64,000 nucleotides of DNA, taken from contig FQWG01000006.1 of the NCBI GenBank assembly GCA_900129595.1, forward strand, positions 174,310 through 238,309, written 5' to 3'. Shown piece by piece: positions 1 through 9,800 of this stretch; positions within the stretch are counted from its first letter, which is position 1, and each line of letters begins with the position of its first letter. Origin of the DNA: Flavobacterium frigidimaris (GTDB lineage Bacteria > Bacteroidota > Bacteroidia > Flavobacteriales > Flavobacteriaceae). The position numbers and the translations under genes were made by a program. The notes beneath the pieces were generated by a model, which was not told the DNA's origin, did not search any database, and saw only the letters and a list, made by a program, of their open reading frames with translations.

Positions 1-392
1 CTTTTTGTGATGTTTATTATAGATTCGTGAAAATATTTTATATTAATATTAATCCCATAATATTGAAGTAAGATATATCCTCTTCTATTTACTAAACTAT
101 CATTATAAAAATTTAAATATCTAGAATATTCTTTTATATAGTCTTCGGATTTTATTTTTTTACAAGTTCCTGATAGTGCAAAATTAAAAATGTATTTTCC
201 ATCCTTAAAACGCATTTGATAAGCACCACAATCTTCTGAAATATGATTTTCTGTTAATATATAAGGGTCAGGTTTTCCAATTTCTTCATCTTTATTTTTA
301 CATGATAGGAATAAAAAAAGAAATGAAATAACAACCACATGAATTCTTTGAAGAAAAACTTTCCGGAATGTTTCTTTTGTACGCAATATCAT
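1..392 (-). CDS. Putative lipoprotein, C-terminus outside window (partial)
   Basis: An open frame reads from an ATG at 392 to the window edge without a stop, giving about 130 residues. The N-terminus is hydrophobic and ends in LFLFLSCKN, a lipobox-like signal, so the protein is probably an outer-membrane or periplasmic lipoprotein. The remainder is charged and aromatic with no domain I recognise. A second lipoprotein gene lies just upstream on the same strand, so the two may be co-transcribed. The true C-terminus cannot be seen. Function unknown. Confidence 0.6.
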   Translation of the reverse strand, partial: MILRTKETFRKVFLQRIHVVVISFLFLFLSCKNKDEEIGKPDPYILTENHISEDCGAYQMRFKDGKYIFNFALSGTCKKIKSEDYIKEYSRYLNFYNDSLVNRRGYILLQYYGININIKYFHESIINITK

Positions 393-522
393 TTAAGACT
401 TTTTTAAATATTAGTTAATCCGATACAAACTCGGATCTATTAGATACTTCTTTATTTTGTTGATTAATAATCAGGGATATAATTGTTGTTTCTAAAATGT
501 TAGTATTACATCCTGAAAAACC

Positions 523-1017
523 TTATTCTTTAAAGAGATACTTATACTGTAGACAATCTTTCTTTAAATATCTTTCTTTATTTGCCTCAAAGTTGGTATA
601 ACAATATTTATCACATTTAAAGTCAAACTTAGCGATACCAATTAATTGGTTATTTTTATAAAAAAGTAAAACATCTTGGTAACAATTTAAACATTTATAA
701 TTTGGATAATATCTCCCAGGGTTTTGATCTGTAAAAAAGGCATCTATCTTGTCAGAAAAATTATTGTTAATTTCACTTTTTATAAATCCAAATTGAGATA
801 GGTCTTTATAATGAGTTTTAGTTTTTTTTTCTACAAAGTCAGAATAATAAATCTCAAATTTTTCACTATTATCGGGTGGTCCAGGCAACATATAAAAATT
901 ACTATGATAGTATACTACTTTATCATAAAACGAATTATTATTCTTTGAACATCCCAAAAAAATAACGTTCAATAATATATAAAGAATCTTGCTTCTGCAG
1001 AATAGTTTATTTTTCAT
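523..1017 (-). CDS. Hypothetical lipoprotein
   Basis: A 164-residue protein with an N-terminal hydrophobic stretch followed by FLGCSKNNN, a lipobox with the acceptor Cys near residue 23. The mature part contains several cysteines (CLNCYQD and KCDKYCYTNF around residues 108-145), which could form disulfides in the periplasm. No family recognised. It lies in the minus-strand group downstream of the toxin/immunity cassettes, so it may belong to the accessory tail of that locus, but nothing in the sequence shows an immunity function. Confidence 0.6.
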   Translation of the reverse strand: MKNKLFCRSKILYILLNVIFLGCSKNNNSFYDKVVYYHSNFYMLPGPPDNSEKFEIYYSDFVEKKTKTHYKDLSQFGFIKSEINNNFSDKIDAFFTDQNPGRYYPNYKCLNCYQDVLLFYKNNQLIGIAKFDFKCDKYCYTNFEANKERYLKKDCLQYKYLFKE

Positions 1018-1104
1018 TATTTAGATTTCGCTCTACTCTAAGCATATTAACCGTTTTTGGACAAATAGTAAGTATATATCATGAATATAATATGTAATCA
1101 ATTT

Positions 1105-1890
1105 TTATCCTGGTAATTTTAAGTTTTGAATTTTTAATCCTTCTCTTTCATCCAAAGAATCAAAGTCTTCCATTTTTTTACAATTGTTTAAATAAATTAA
1201 TTCTAACTTCTTATTGCAATTTAGAGCTATTACGGATTTCAGATTCCTTCCATAATTAATTTTAATAATTTTAAGGTTTTGCAGCTTTTCTATTCCATCC
1301 AAACTTTCAATATTCGTTAAGTTAAGTTCTAAATATTCAATACTCTTTAGTTCTCCTAATAAATCATTTAAAGATTTGCTTTTTGAATTATAATACCAAA
1401 CAATTAATGATTTTAAACTAGAACTACTATTTACTAGCTTTATTTTTTCATTCCATTTTAGAATAGAAACAGCTTCTAAATTAATAAATTTTAAAAAATC
1501 TATATTCCCTTTCGACGTACCATTTATATACAATTCTTTAACTAAATACAGATTAGAAAAATAGACCGCATCAAGTTTTGCATCCATAAAAGACACATTA
1601 TAAAAATTTAAATGCGCAATTTTATGATTAAAAACAGATATATCTTCTTTTAATGTTCCATCATAGGATATTGTCTCATAAAAAACTTCTAAATGTTTAT
1701 TAGGATCATATAATTCTGCTAAATAATCGTTAAAACCCTTTGGATCATCTTTCTGTAAATGTATTTCTAAATCACTTTTTTTTCTACTATTTTGTTCTAA
1801 TTCGTGCTCAATAAATTGATCAGACGTTACTTTTATATAAGTATCTCCCTTAAACCAACATTTGTATATATTAAAATTCATTTTTTTCAA
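1105..1890 (-). CDS. Leucine-rich-repeat-like protein of a toxin/immunity locus
   Basis: 261 residues. The C-terminal half (about residues 110-255) shows irregular leucine-rich repeats, for example IEYLELNLTNIESLDGIEKL and LKIIKINYGRNLKSV, with 20-24 residue spacing. There is no signal peptide, so it is probably cytoplasmic. Proteins of this kind often follow polymorphic toxins as immunity or accessory genes, and here it lies downstream of two SUKH immunity genes on the same strand; an immunity role is inference only. The start could be Met1 or Met4 (MKKMNF). The 3' side is followed by AT-rich DNA without a clear terminator. Confidence 0.65.
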   Translation of the reverse strand: MKKMNFNIYKCWFKGDTYIKVTSDQFIEHELEQNSRKKSDLEIHLQKDDPKGFNDYLAELYDPNKHLEVFYETISYDGTLKEDISVFNHKIAHLNFYNVSFMDAKLDAVYFSNLYLVKELYINGTSKGNIDFLKFINLEAVSILKWNEKIKLVNSSSSLKSLIVWYYNSKSKSLNDLLGELKSIEYLELNLTNIESLDGIEKLQNLKIIKINYGRNLKSVIALNCNKKLELIYLNNCKKMEDFDSLDEREGLKIQNLKLPG

Positions 1891-2177
1891 ATTATATAAT
1901 AAATGACAATCAATTTTATGCCTTTATCTTACCAGCAAGATGTTGGCGTCAGCACGGGGACCAATACCCATCCGGTACTTTTCGTGATAGTATCACGTGG
2001 ATATACTATAGCAGGTTTTTATTATTCAAATAAATTCATTTTAAGTAAACTACTTATATAATCATTGCTTGTTTTGCTTAACATGTCAAAATAATAAAAT
2101 GCGTGTCTTTTTAAGTCCTCCCCAAATTTTTCTGAGTTATATAATATTGTTGAGATCTCCTGTCATTTCAGGCTTTT
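1891..2177. other. Gene-free stretch with toxin debris
   Basis: No credible gene is seen here. The only recognisable content is a 24-bp piece at 2143-2166 that matches the active-site region of the nuclease tip of the giant RHS protein (listed separately). A more GC-rich patch around 1940-2005 has no assignable function. Confidence 0.5.
2143..2166 (-). pseudogene. Remnant of a GHH/HNH nuclease toxin tip
   Basis: Read on the minus strand this piece encodes MTGDLNNI. The intact toxin tip near 3905-3930 encodes MAGDPNNI, and the DNA matches at about 22 of 24 positions. A stop codon follows almost at once, so no functional protein is made. It is a scar of an earlier toxin tip displaced downstream, typical of polymorphic toxin loci. 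Confidence 0.55.
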
Positions 2178-2777
2178 TTATGAACTTTTTAAAGAACGAG
2201 GAGTTGTATCTATATCTTCTTCAATTTCAACCCCATCATTATCAAATAATTTTATAATTCTTCTAATTTCAAAACGCAGCATAATTTCAAATGAGTCCCA
2301 TTCCACAAGTGAAATTGCACTATATCTATCACAATAATGGACCTTATTTGTTGATGTATCAATATATAACCTTGAACCATCCCAATTATAACTTCCTATG
2401 AAGAAAAAACTTTCTTGAGAGTTATTTGGTCTTTCATAGACATTTGATGTCTTTAAATCGAAAGGTTGACGACTATCTTCTATTGATCTACCTAACTTTT
2501 TTCTTATACCAAAAAGTGACAAAGTTGAAACAAACACATTTAAACCATTACTATAATTTAATAAAAAAAACTTGTACACATCTGGTATTTTAATTTTAAA
2601 TTCTTCTTCAAACTTTACGATATCTTCTAAATTTAACACTGGATATATTTCATTTAACCATGCCAACTCAGCTATATGTGGCGTTCTACCTATTAGTAAT
2701 GTCCCATTTTCAGATGTTTCTAGTCCTAAATTTTTAAACTTTAAAAGCTCTTTTTTTATTTCTTCAAAATAATTCAT
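2178..2777 (-). CDS. SUKH (SMI1/KNR4) family immunity protein, copy 2
   Basis: 199 residues. The central region has SMI1/KNR4-superfamily features: an acidic helix followed by KIPDVYKFFLLNYSNGLN (about residues 63-80), then FFFIGSYNWDGSRLYIDT (about 125-142). Cytoplasmic SUKH proteins neutralise nuclease toxins of contact-dependent and RHS systems. It is clearly paralogous to the gene at 3215-3805, sharing the N-terminus MNYFEEIK, NGLN, ERPNNS and the WDGS motif. The start is 2 nt after the stop of a leftover toxin tail, reproducing the toxin-immunity junction of the intact cassette, which supports this start. The partner toxin tip upstream is broken, so this may be an orphan immunity gene. 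Confidence 0.85.
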   Translation of the reverse strand: MNYFEEIKKELLKFKNLGLETSENGTLLIGRTPHIAELAWLNEIYPVLNLEDIVKFEEEFKIKIPDVYKFFLLNYSNGLNVFVSTLSLFGIRKKLGRSIEDSRQPFDLKTSNVYERPNNSQESFFFIGSYNWDGSRLYIDTSTNKVHYCDRYSAISLVEWDSFEIMLRFEIRRIIKLFDNDGVEIEEDIDTTPRSLKSS

Positions 2778-2839
2778 ACTTACTCTATTTTTCTACTAAC
2801 TAAATCTCCGGTAGTTTTTTCCTTATATTTACCGTTATT
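2753..2839 (-). repeat. Duplicated toxin-tail/immunity-start segment (copy A of 3781-3867)
   Basis: About 87 bp match 3781-3867 with one visible difference. The segment covers the last ~18 codons of the toxin frame (ending GDLVSRKIE then a stop; GDLVSRKVE in the intact gene), a 2-nt gap, and the first codons of the SUKH gene. It marks the edges of a duplicated tail-immunity unit and is a plausible site for homologous swapping of toxin tips. Confidence 0.85.
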
Positions 2840-3214
2840 TATATGAAATATTACCATCTGCTCCCTCAGAAAAATAATATGTTCCAGCTTTTGTTTGACT
2901 TAATCTAAATTTGTTAAGCACTATATCTGTATCAACATTTTCTTTTGACTGTTGGTGTTATTCCTTTTTCTGCATATTTATCCATTACGGTTGACCACTG
3001 TTTCAAATGTTCCGCTGAATTCTTTCCTCTATGTATTATAGGTTCTAACCACTTTAATTTGCTGGATTATGAACATCAATACCTGCCTTTGCAAAAAATT
3101 CTGCAAACTTTTTTGCCTTAGGAAAAATATGATGTGCGTCTTGTCCATTTCCTGGCATTTTAGTAAATACTTGCAAATTATGTCTATAAGCACAAGCTGA
3201 AAATTTCGATCCGT
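2840..3214 (-). pseudogene. Broken AHH/HNH-type nuclease toxin tip
   Basis: Minus-strand translation gives a degenerate HNH/Endo VII-like module in pieces. The first frame reads GNGQDAHHIFPKAKKF then FFAKAGIDVHNPAN and a stop. The next frame continues KWLEPIIHRGKNSAEHL then KYAEKGITPTVKRKC and a stop. A third continues LNKFRLSQTKAGTYYF to a stop at the junction with the duplicated toxin tail. The AHH followed by a paired HRG/H pattern is typical of AHH-family toxin nucleases (established for that family). Two frameshifts and the absence of an N-terminal carrier show it is a displaced, inactive tip. Confidence 0.75.
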
Positions 3215-3805
3215 TTAACTATATGGAGTAGTCTCTATATCTTCGTCTAACTCTACACCGTTATTATCAAACAATAAATACAAACGTTTAAGCTCAGATA
3301 AAATCATTCCTTCTAGAGATTCCCACTGAATTTTTGATGTTGCATCCCATCTTTCGCAACAATGTATAAAACCTGTTTCTTTGTCAATATAAAGATGTGA
3401 ACCATCCCAGTTATATCCTCCTATAAAAAAGAAATTGTCGTTGGAATTATCTGGTCGTTCATAAAGGTTAGGAGTTATAATTGAATAAGGTTGTCTTATT
3501 TTTCCGCCCTCTAATCTATTTATTTGTCTTCTTAGTCCATACAAACTAAAAGTTGATGATAAAATATTTAGACCGTTACTAAAATTCATTAAAAACTCAC
3601 TATACACATCTGGTATTAACATTTTTAATTCTTTTTCTAAAGAAATTAATTCATCTTTTGACAAAACAGGATAAATAATATTTAACCATCCTTCGGGACC
3701 ATTATGAGGTGCTTTACCAATTAAAATTGCCCCATCTTTGGAGTTCTCAATCCCTAAATTTTTAAACTTTAATAGTTCACTTTTTATTTCTTCAAAATAA
3801 TTCAT
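3215..3805 (-). CDS. SUKH (SMI1/KNR4) family immunity protein, copy 1
   Basis: 196 residues, the immediate partner of the giant RHS toxin; its ATG lies 2 nt beyond the toxin stop codon, so the two are probably translationally coupled. SMI1/KNR4 signatures are LIPDVYSEFLMNFSNGLN (about residues 63-80) and FFFIGGYNWDGSHLYIDK. The C-terminus is acidic (NNGVELDEDIETT), common in immunity proteins that bind basic nucleases. The role inferred from family and position is to bind and block the GHH nuclease tip encoded directly upstream. The second copy at 2178-2777 is its diverged paralogue. Confidence 0.88.
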   Translation of the reverse strand: MNYFEEIKSELLKFKNLGIENSKDGAILIGKAPHNGPEGWLNIIYPVLSKDELISLEKELKMLIPDVYSEFLMNFSNGLNILSSTFSLYGLRRQINRLEGGKIRQPYSIITPNLYERPDNSNDNFFFIGGYNWDGSHLYIDKETGFIHCCERWDATSKIQWESLEGMILSELKRLYLLFDNNGVELDEDIETTPYS

Positions 3806-3807
3806 AC

Positions 3808-6800
3808 TTACTCTACTTTTCTACTAACTAAATCTCCGGTAGTTTTTTCCTTATATTTACCGTTATTATGCTTTATATAATGCTCTGAATGAGTTAAAAA
3901 CTCAATATTGTTGGGATCTCCTGCCATGTTAGGATGATCCTTCACATTATTTATATGGTGACCTTTATATCCCTTGACTTTACCAGTTTCTTTTAATTCT
4001 TTTAATTCCTTTCTTGTCCAATTTCTTGTGCCTTCAGCACCACTTTCAATTAATGCTTTTTCTTGTTTCCATGCATCCCTAACCGCTTTACTTCTTGCGG
4101 CATTCAGTCTTTTTACCTCGTTAGCTACTTTAACTGATGCTCTCTCTACCTTACTAACTTCCTTAATAACTTTAATCGTATTTTTAGCATCTTTCAGTTC
4201 AGACATAAGTAATACTGACAAGAATCTATCATTGCCGGATAATTTATTTCCTGCAAAATCATAGCCAATAATTGCTTCGATTAAACCTTTAGCATCTCCT
4301 ACAACAGGAACGAAATCTATTGACATCGAAGCTTGAGTGCCACTTATTCTCTCCGTTGGAGGGGTCATAAAATAACACTGTTTTCCGTTAGGATCAATCA
4401 GCGAAATAGGATTCTGATAACAATAGCCATATCCATTTAAATTTTTGCCATTATAAATTCCTCCATTATGATCACCATCAAAATAAAATTCTTCTTCAAA
4501 TACAGGATTGTATGTTGCAAGTGGATCCAAACTCAACCAAAGCGAAGTTTTCATATCTAAATATCTAGCCCCGTAATAACTCAGATTCGTCTCCCTGTCC
4601 AACTCCTTCCCATTAAACAAATACGGTGAAGAAAAACTAGAACTATGTTCTTCAAACAAAATTTCTCCAAATGCCACGTACTCGATATGCTGGCTTATGC
4701 TTCCGTTTTTAGTTGTAATATACGAAGTACTTCCCAAATGATCAGGATGAAAATAAAAAATATCGTTTTCGGGCAACCCAATTCCTGTGAAACCTTCACC
4801 TGACTTAACGGTTGTAGGTTCTACAGGAGGACCAAATTGTACCGGTGGTCCCGGAACATCGCCTGGTGCATTAAAAATTGGGTTCCGAGGCCAGCCTTCC
4901 GGTGGTTCCTGGTTTTCTTCAACTGGTTTGACTACTTCGCTTGGATATGGGTCTCCTGTAAATTCTGGTGTTGCATAGATACCCTGCTGCGTTGGTGGTC
5001 CTGGTGGGACACCCAATGTTTTAACATAATTATCCAATGCTTTTTGCTGTTCAGCGGTAAGCTTACCGTAATTTACTCCTCCGGCAGTCAATTTCAATGG
5101 CTGTGCAAATGATCCGTTTCCTAGCTTGCTTACAATTCGTCCTGCCCCTTCAAAATAATGCTTGGTGAATTTTCCTTTGCTTATTATAAAATATGGACTC
5201 ACATATCCTGTATAATCATCAGTATGTACTATCGTTGCTGCAGTCGCCCCATTAATGGCTACATTTTGAGAGTCGCCTGAACTTTTAATTACGCGTTCAC
5301 CTCCTGCATCATAGGTAAATTGATGGATTCTTCCGTTGTCGTTAATACCTGACAAACGGTTTTCTTCATCCCATGTCATTTTTCTGAAACTCTTTTCTTC
5401 AGTATAACTGGTTGGGTTTCCGTTTCCGTCGTATACGTATTCTCTTGGCTCGGTTTTCCCACTTTCGACAATTTTATTTGGCGCATTTGGATGCAGTTCG
5501 TTATCATAATTATAATCCAATACATAGCCTTTCTGCTCATTGTTTACGGTGTGAACTAGATCTTTCTTAGTAATATTATGCATTTTGTTATAGCTCATAT
5601 TGAGCTCATAACTTGCTTTGGTAAACTCGCCATGATAGGTTGCTTTTGCAGATTTTAACCTGTAAAAATCATCGTATTGGTATTCATGCGAAGCAGTTCC
5701 GCCTAACGTATTGTTAACAACTGGTGCGGTGTTTTTGATGTTTAGTACATTACCTACCAAATCATAACCATACGCATTATTCATTACTTGTCTGGTACCG
5801 CTTTTTACCTGCAGCTGCTGCAACCTGCGCATTACATCATCATATGTGTAATTGGTTTCGGTATCGTTACCGTATTTTAAATACTTGCGCTGCTCAAATT
5901 CATCGTATGATAATTGTTTGATATAATCATAAATATGGCTTTCTTTTTTACCGTGCATGCTTTGCAGGTTTCCTGCGCGGTTATAGGTATACTCAACAAC
6001 CTCACCATCAGGATAGGTCATTTTCTGGATACGGTTCCAGGTGTCGTATTTGAATTCCGAAATATAGGTCTGTATGTCTGTAGGGGTAATGCGAAGGGTG
6101 CGAATTTCTTTTTCAATCTCGCCTAATTTTCCATAGAAAAATTCCTGTCCGCCACTGGCATCCTGTACAAACCACAATCTACCCCGGCGCGATGCTGTTC
6201 CATCGGACTTACCATAATTGTATTGTACATTATTTTGTGGATTCTTCGGATACTTTATGCTTTCTAATCGATTATAGTTGTATTCGTATTGGATCGCACC
6301 ATCGTTTGGTACCGTATTTTTAATGTCCTGCGTAATTCGACTGGTTAAGTTACCTGCCAAATCATATTGTATAGTTGTTGTTCCAGCATCAGGATGTGTA
6401 AATTCGGTACGTCGACCTAGCCAATCATAACTGCTTTTAGTTATATGATCCATTGCATCAGTCACTTTTATGGTCTCGCCCAATGCATTGGTCTCAAACT
6501 TGGTCAGCAAATCATTTTGCTTACTGGCTAAGTTCTGACCAGTTGCATCTGTATAAATTTCACTTGTTTTATTTAGTGCATCAGTTTGTGTGGTATGCAA
6601 AGTCTGTACGCCATCATAATTTTCTAAAGTAAAAGCAATTGTATTAGTGCTTCCGTCAGGCAGCGTTACTTTTACGGCACGACCCACTTCATCATACTCT
6701 GTTTTAGTTGGGGTTACGGTTGATACTGTTGTGCTAAACTTGTTATCGACTGTTGTTGTGGTCGTTGGGTAATAACTGGTTGTTGGCCTTCCCAATCCGT

Positions 6801-9800
6801 CATAAATAATTTTCCCTGATACAATTTGTGCTTCCTTATCGGGACTTCCCGCCTGAGTAAATAAACTGGCTGTTTTTTTGACCTGTAAGACTCTTCCTAA
6901 CCCATCGGTATAGGTAAAAGTCTCAATGTCTTTATCCAATTCCGGATCGTAATTTTTGGTTTTGGCATACGGTACTTTGGCTTCCGGGAAATATTCGTAA
7001 GCAATAGTATAGGCTTGTCCTGACACAATCTCGTAAGGTGCTTTTATCGTTGCAGGGCGTCCTTTAGCATCCAAAGTATAAATAGTGCTTTGATCATTGC
7101 GGTCTGTGGTTGTGAGTACCGACTCAAAACGATAATCGTATTCCATTTTATTCTGGTACCCAAAAGCATCTTTTATCTCGGTCAGGAACTGATGATTGTC
7201 TGCATCATAAACATACTCCAAAGTCAGGCGCTGTTTTTTATGATTCTCAGGACCTGTTATTTTTTGCAGGTTGCCGTAAGTATCATATTCTATATCAGTA
7301 ATGGCAATTTTATCCGCAGCAGCGTAATTTTTTATTTGGGTAACTTCGGCTGTCTTGGTGTTGATTGTTGTAGCCCTTTTGCGGCGAAGTCCTTCAGTTG
7401 TAGATAATTCTAATTGTTTCGGAATCCCGCCATAATAAGGAGTTGTACTTTCGTAATAGCTTATTTTCGCGGTTACTTTGTCATCAGCAGTTCCATTACC
7501 TAAATCGATGTACTGTATAATATTTCCGTTGGCGTCATATTTGTTATAGGTATTGGTTTCCAAATACTCACTACCACCTTCATACATTTTTTGATTGGCG
7601 TGTACCAGCCCTATAAAAATACGTTTGTCATCGCACGAAGGTAAATTCAGGTCTGATACCGGAACACTTGCCTGCGTTGCTACATCAACAAAACTATATT
7701 CGTTTTCAGACTCCTGACGCATTTTGTTGTTTTTATCCAGTATATAACTATACTTTAACAGATTTTTTCGGAAATAATCCTGATTATAAAACTCCTGCAC
7801 AGTTGTTGAGAAAACCAAATCATCTGCAGCATCAATTTGTTCCTGAATTACTTTTCCGAATCCATAAAACTCCCTTTCACGGCGATCCTGATACCCGTCT
7901 TCGTATCTGAATTTTGCTTTCGAATGATCAATTCCGTCACCTACATGTCCGTCAAAAACATCGATAGACTGCAAGACCCATTTAGCTGAAGGGTTTTCGT
8001 AACTTGGTTTCAGTAGCTCATAATCTACAACATAACTGTTTCCTGCTGCATTGGTTACACCTTTTAGTTTATTGGTTCGTTTGATGTTCGAGAGACGAAC
8101 AACCAAATGATCTTCATCATCAGAAAGCACATAATCCCAATTTCCGTCTCCATCCATGTCATTAAAAGTAGCTTCGGTACGATTGGTACTAAATCCTGTT
8201 GAGCCTCCAAGACTAGGGGTAATCCTAATTAGGAAAATAGGAATATCATAACTAAAACCTACATTCATACCATAATTGGTACTGTTGTTTTCGTTCATCC
8301 TTGAGAATTTAGGATAAGCAATAGGAGTCATAAAACTATCTCCCATATTGAGTGCCACCATCATCTTCCCACTGGTATACTCCACTTTATCAACCAGTCC
8401 GTCTGAGTTAACATCCAACATTAAAGTATTGGAATTATCTGTTCCTTTCCCATAATTGAATCCACCGGTAAAAGATCCTCCTTTATAAGACATGCCACTT
8501 GAAGGACTAATTGCCCAGCTTTCTGAAGCTCCAGTTGCAAGCCCTTCAAAATTCCATTTTTCTTCCGGTAAAAATCCGTAACCTGAGTTTAAAGCTACTT
8601 CACCTGTTTTCTTGATTCTGTCAGCAAGCCCGTCTCCATTGATATCAATATGCATGTACTGCGATTCATCTTCGTTCTTTCCTAAATTACCAGATAGTGA
8701 CATGGTTGCAGAGATACCTGTTGCCTCTTTTTCTGACACAATTTCATTTGTAATGCAGCCGTTACTATCTGTAATAGGTATACTTTTTTGAACGGTTTTG
8801 GTAAAGGCATGAGAATAACTTCCATCAGAACTAATTCCGTCTGATTTACTCTCTCCATGGCTGTAATTATAAATTTCAGTTGTTTTACTGCTGATACCTC
8901 CTGTTGGAGAAGTAAACTGCACTTCTTTTCCACGCACATAATCCGGAAAACGGTCACCGTTAAAATCTGCCATGGTTTGGGTAACGTAACTTTTTCCTTC
9001 TCCTTTACTTCCTCCTGGTCCAAGCGGCCCCACTTTTAGTCCGGCTGAATAACTGGTGCTTTCGTTTTCACTTAAGATGTTCAGTGCCATAGTACCACCG
9101 CCATCGAGACTTGGGAGACTTGCATCAAAATAAGACACAATATCATCTTCGCCAAGACGGGAAGTTCCCATAAATCGACTGTCTATAAAAGTAGTTTCTT
9201 CCAGACCAATCATATTCTTTTTACTATAGGTACTCTGCATGCTTACAAAGTAAACTTTCGCAATATCATAGCCTTGCTGTTCTGTTTCTGATTGGTTGTC
9301 CGGATCTAAGTTGGGTTCTGCGTTGTATGTATCGGATGTTTTTAATTGAGAAACCGCTACTAGATCAGAAGCAAAAGTCCCTGTATTATTGATTACAAAT
9401 CCTCCCCATTCTCTATGTCCTAATCCCAGCTGCAATTCTTCTGTATAAAAATTAGAATAAACAGCATATTTGTTGGTATCTGCTGTCCATAAACCCGGGG
9501 TATCATTTTTTACAGTTAAATAAATCGGCATTTGAAAAAGAGCCACACACTGCTGTGTTACCTCATTACTTTCTAAAGCAGGAATACTGATTTCTAAATC
9601 AATAGGCTGGTCTTGTATTACTGCAGTAAATAAAGTTGCCGGCTCTATAACACTTAAATCTTCTGTCAAAACAGCATTAACCATTTTGTAGCGTTTTCGG
9701 GCTACTAATTGATTGTTTTGTTTTGCAGTAATGATAACAGCACCGTTTAATTTAAATCTGAGATTATTAAATCCCGCCGGAAGCAGATTAAGATCGGTAA

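Noticed and set aside
2069..2257. 62-codon plus-strand frame
   Set aside because: It is opposite the end of the SUKH gene and toxin debris and has no recognisable features.
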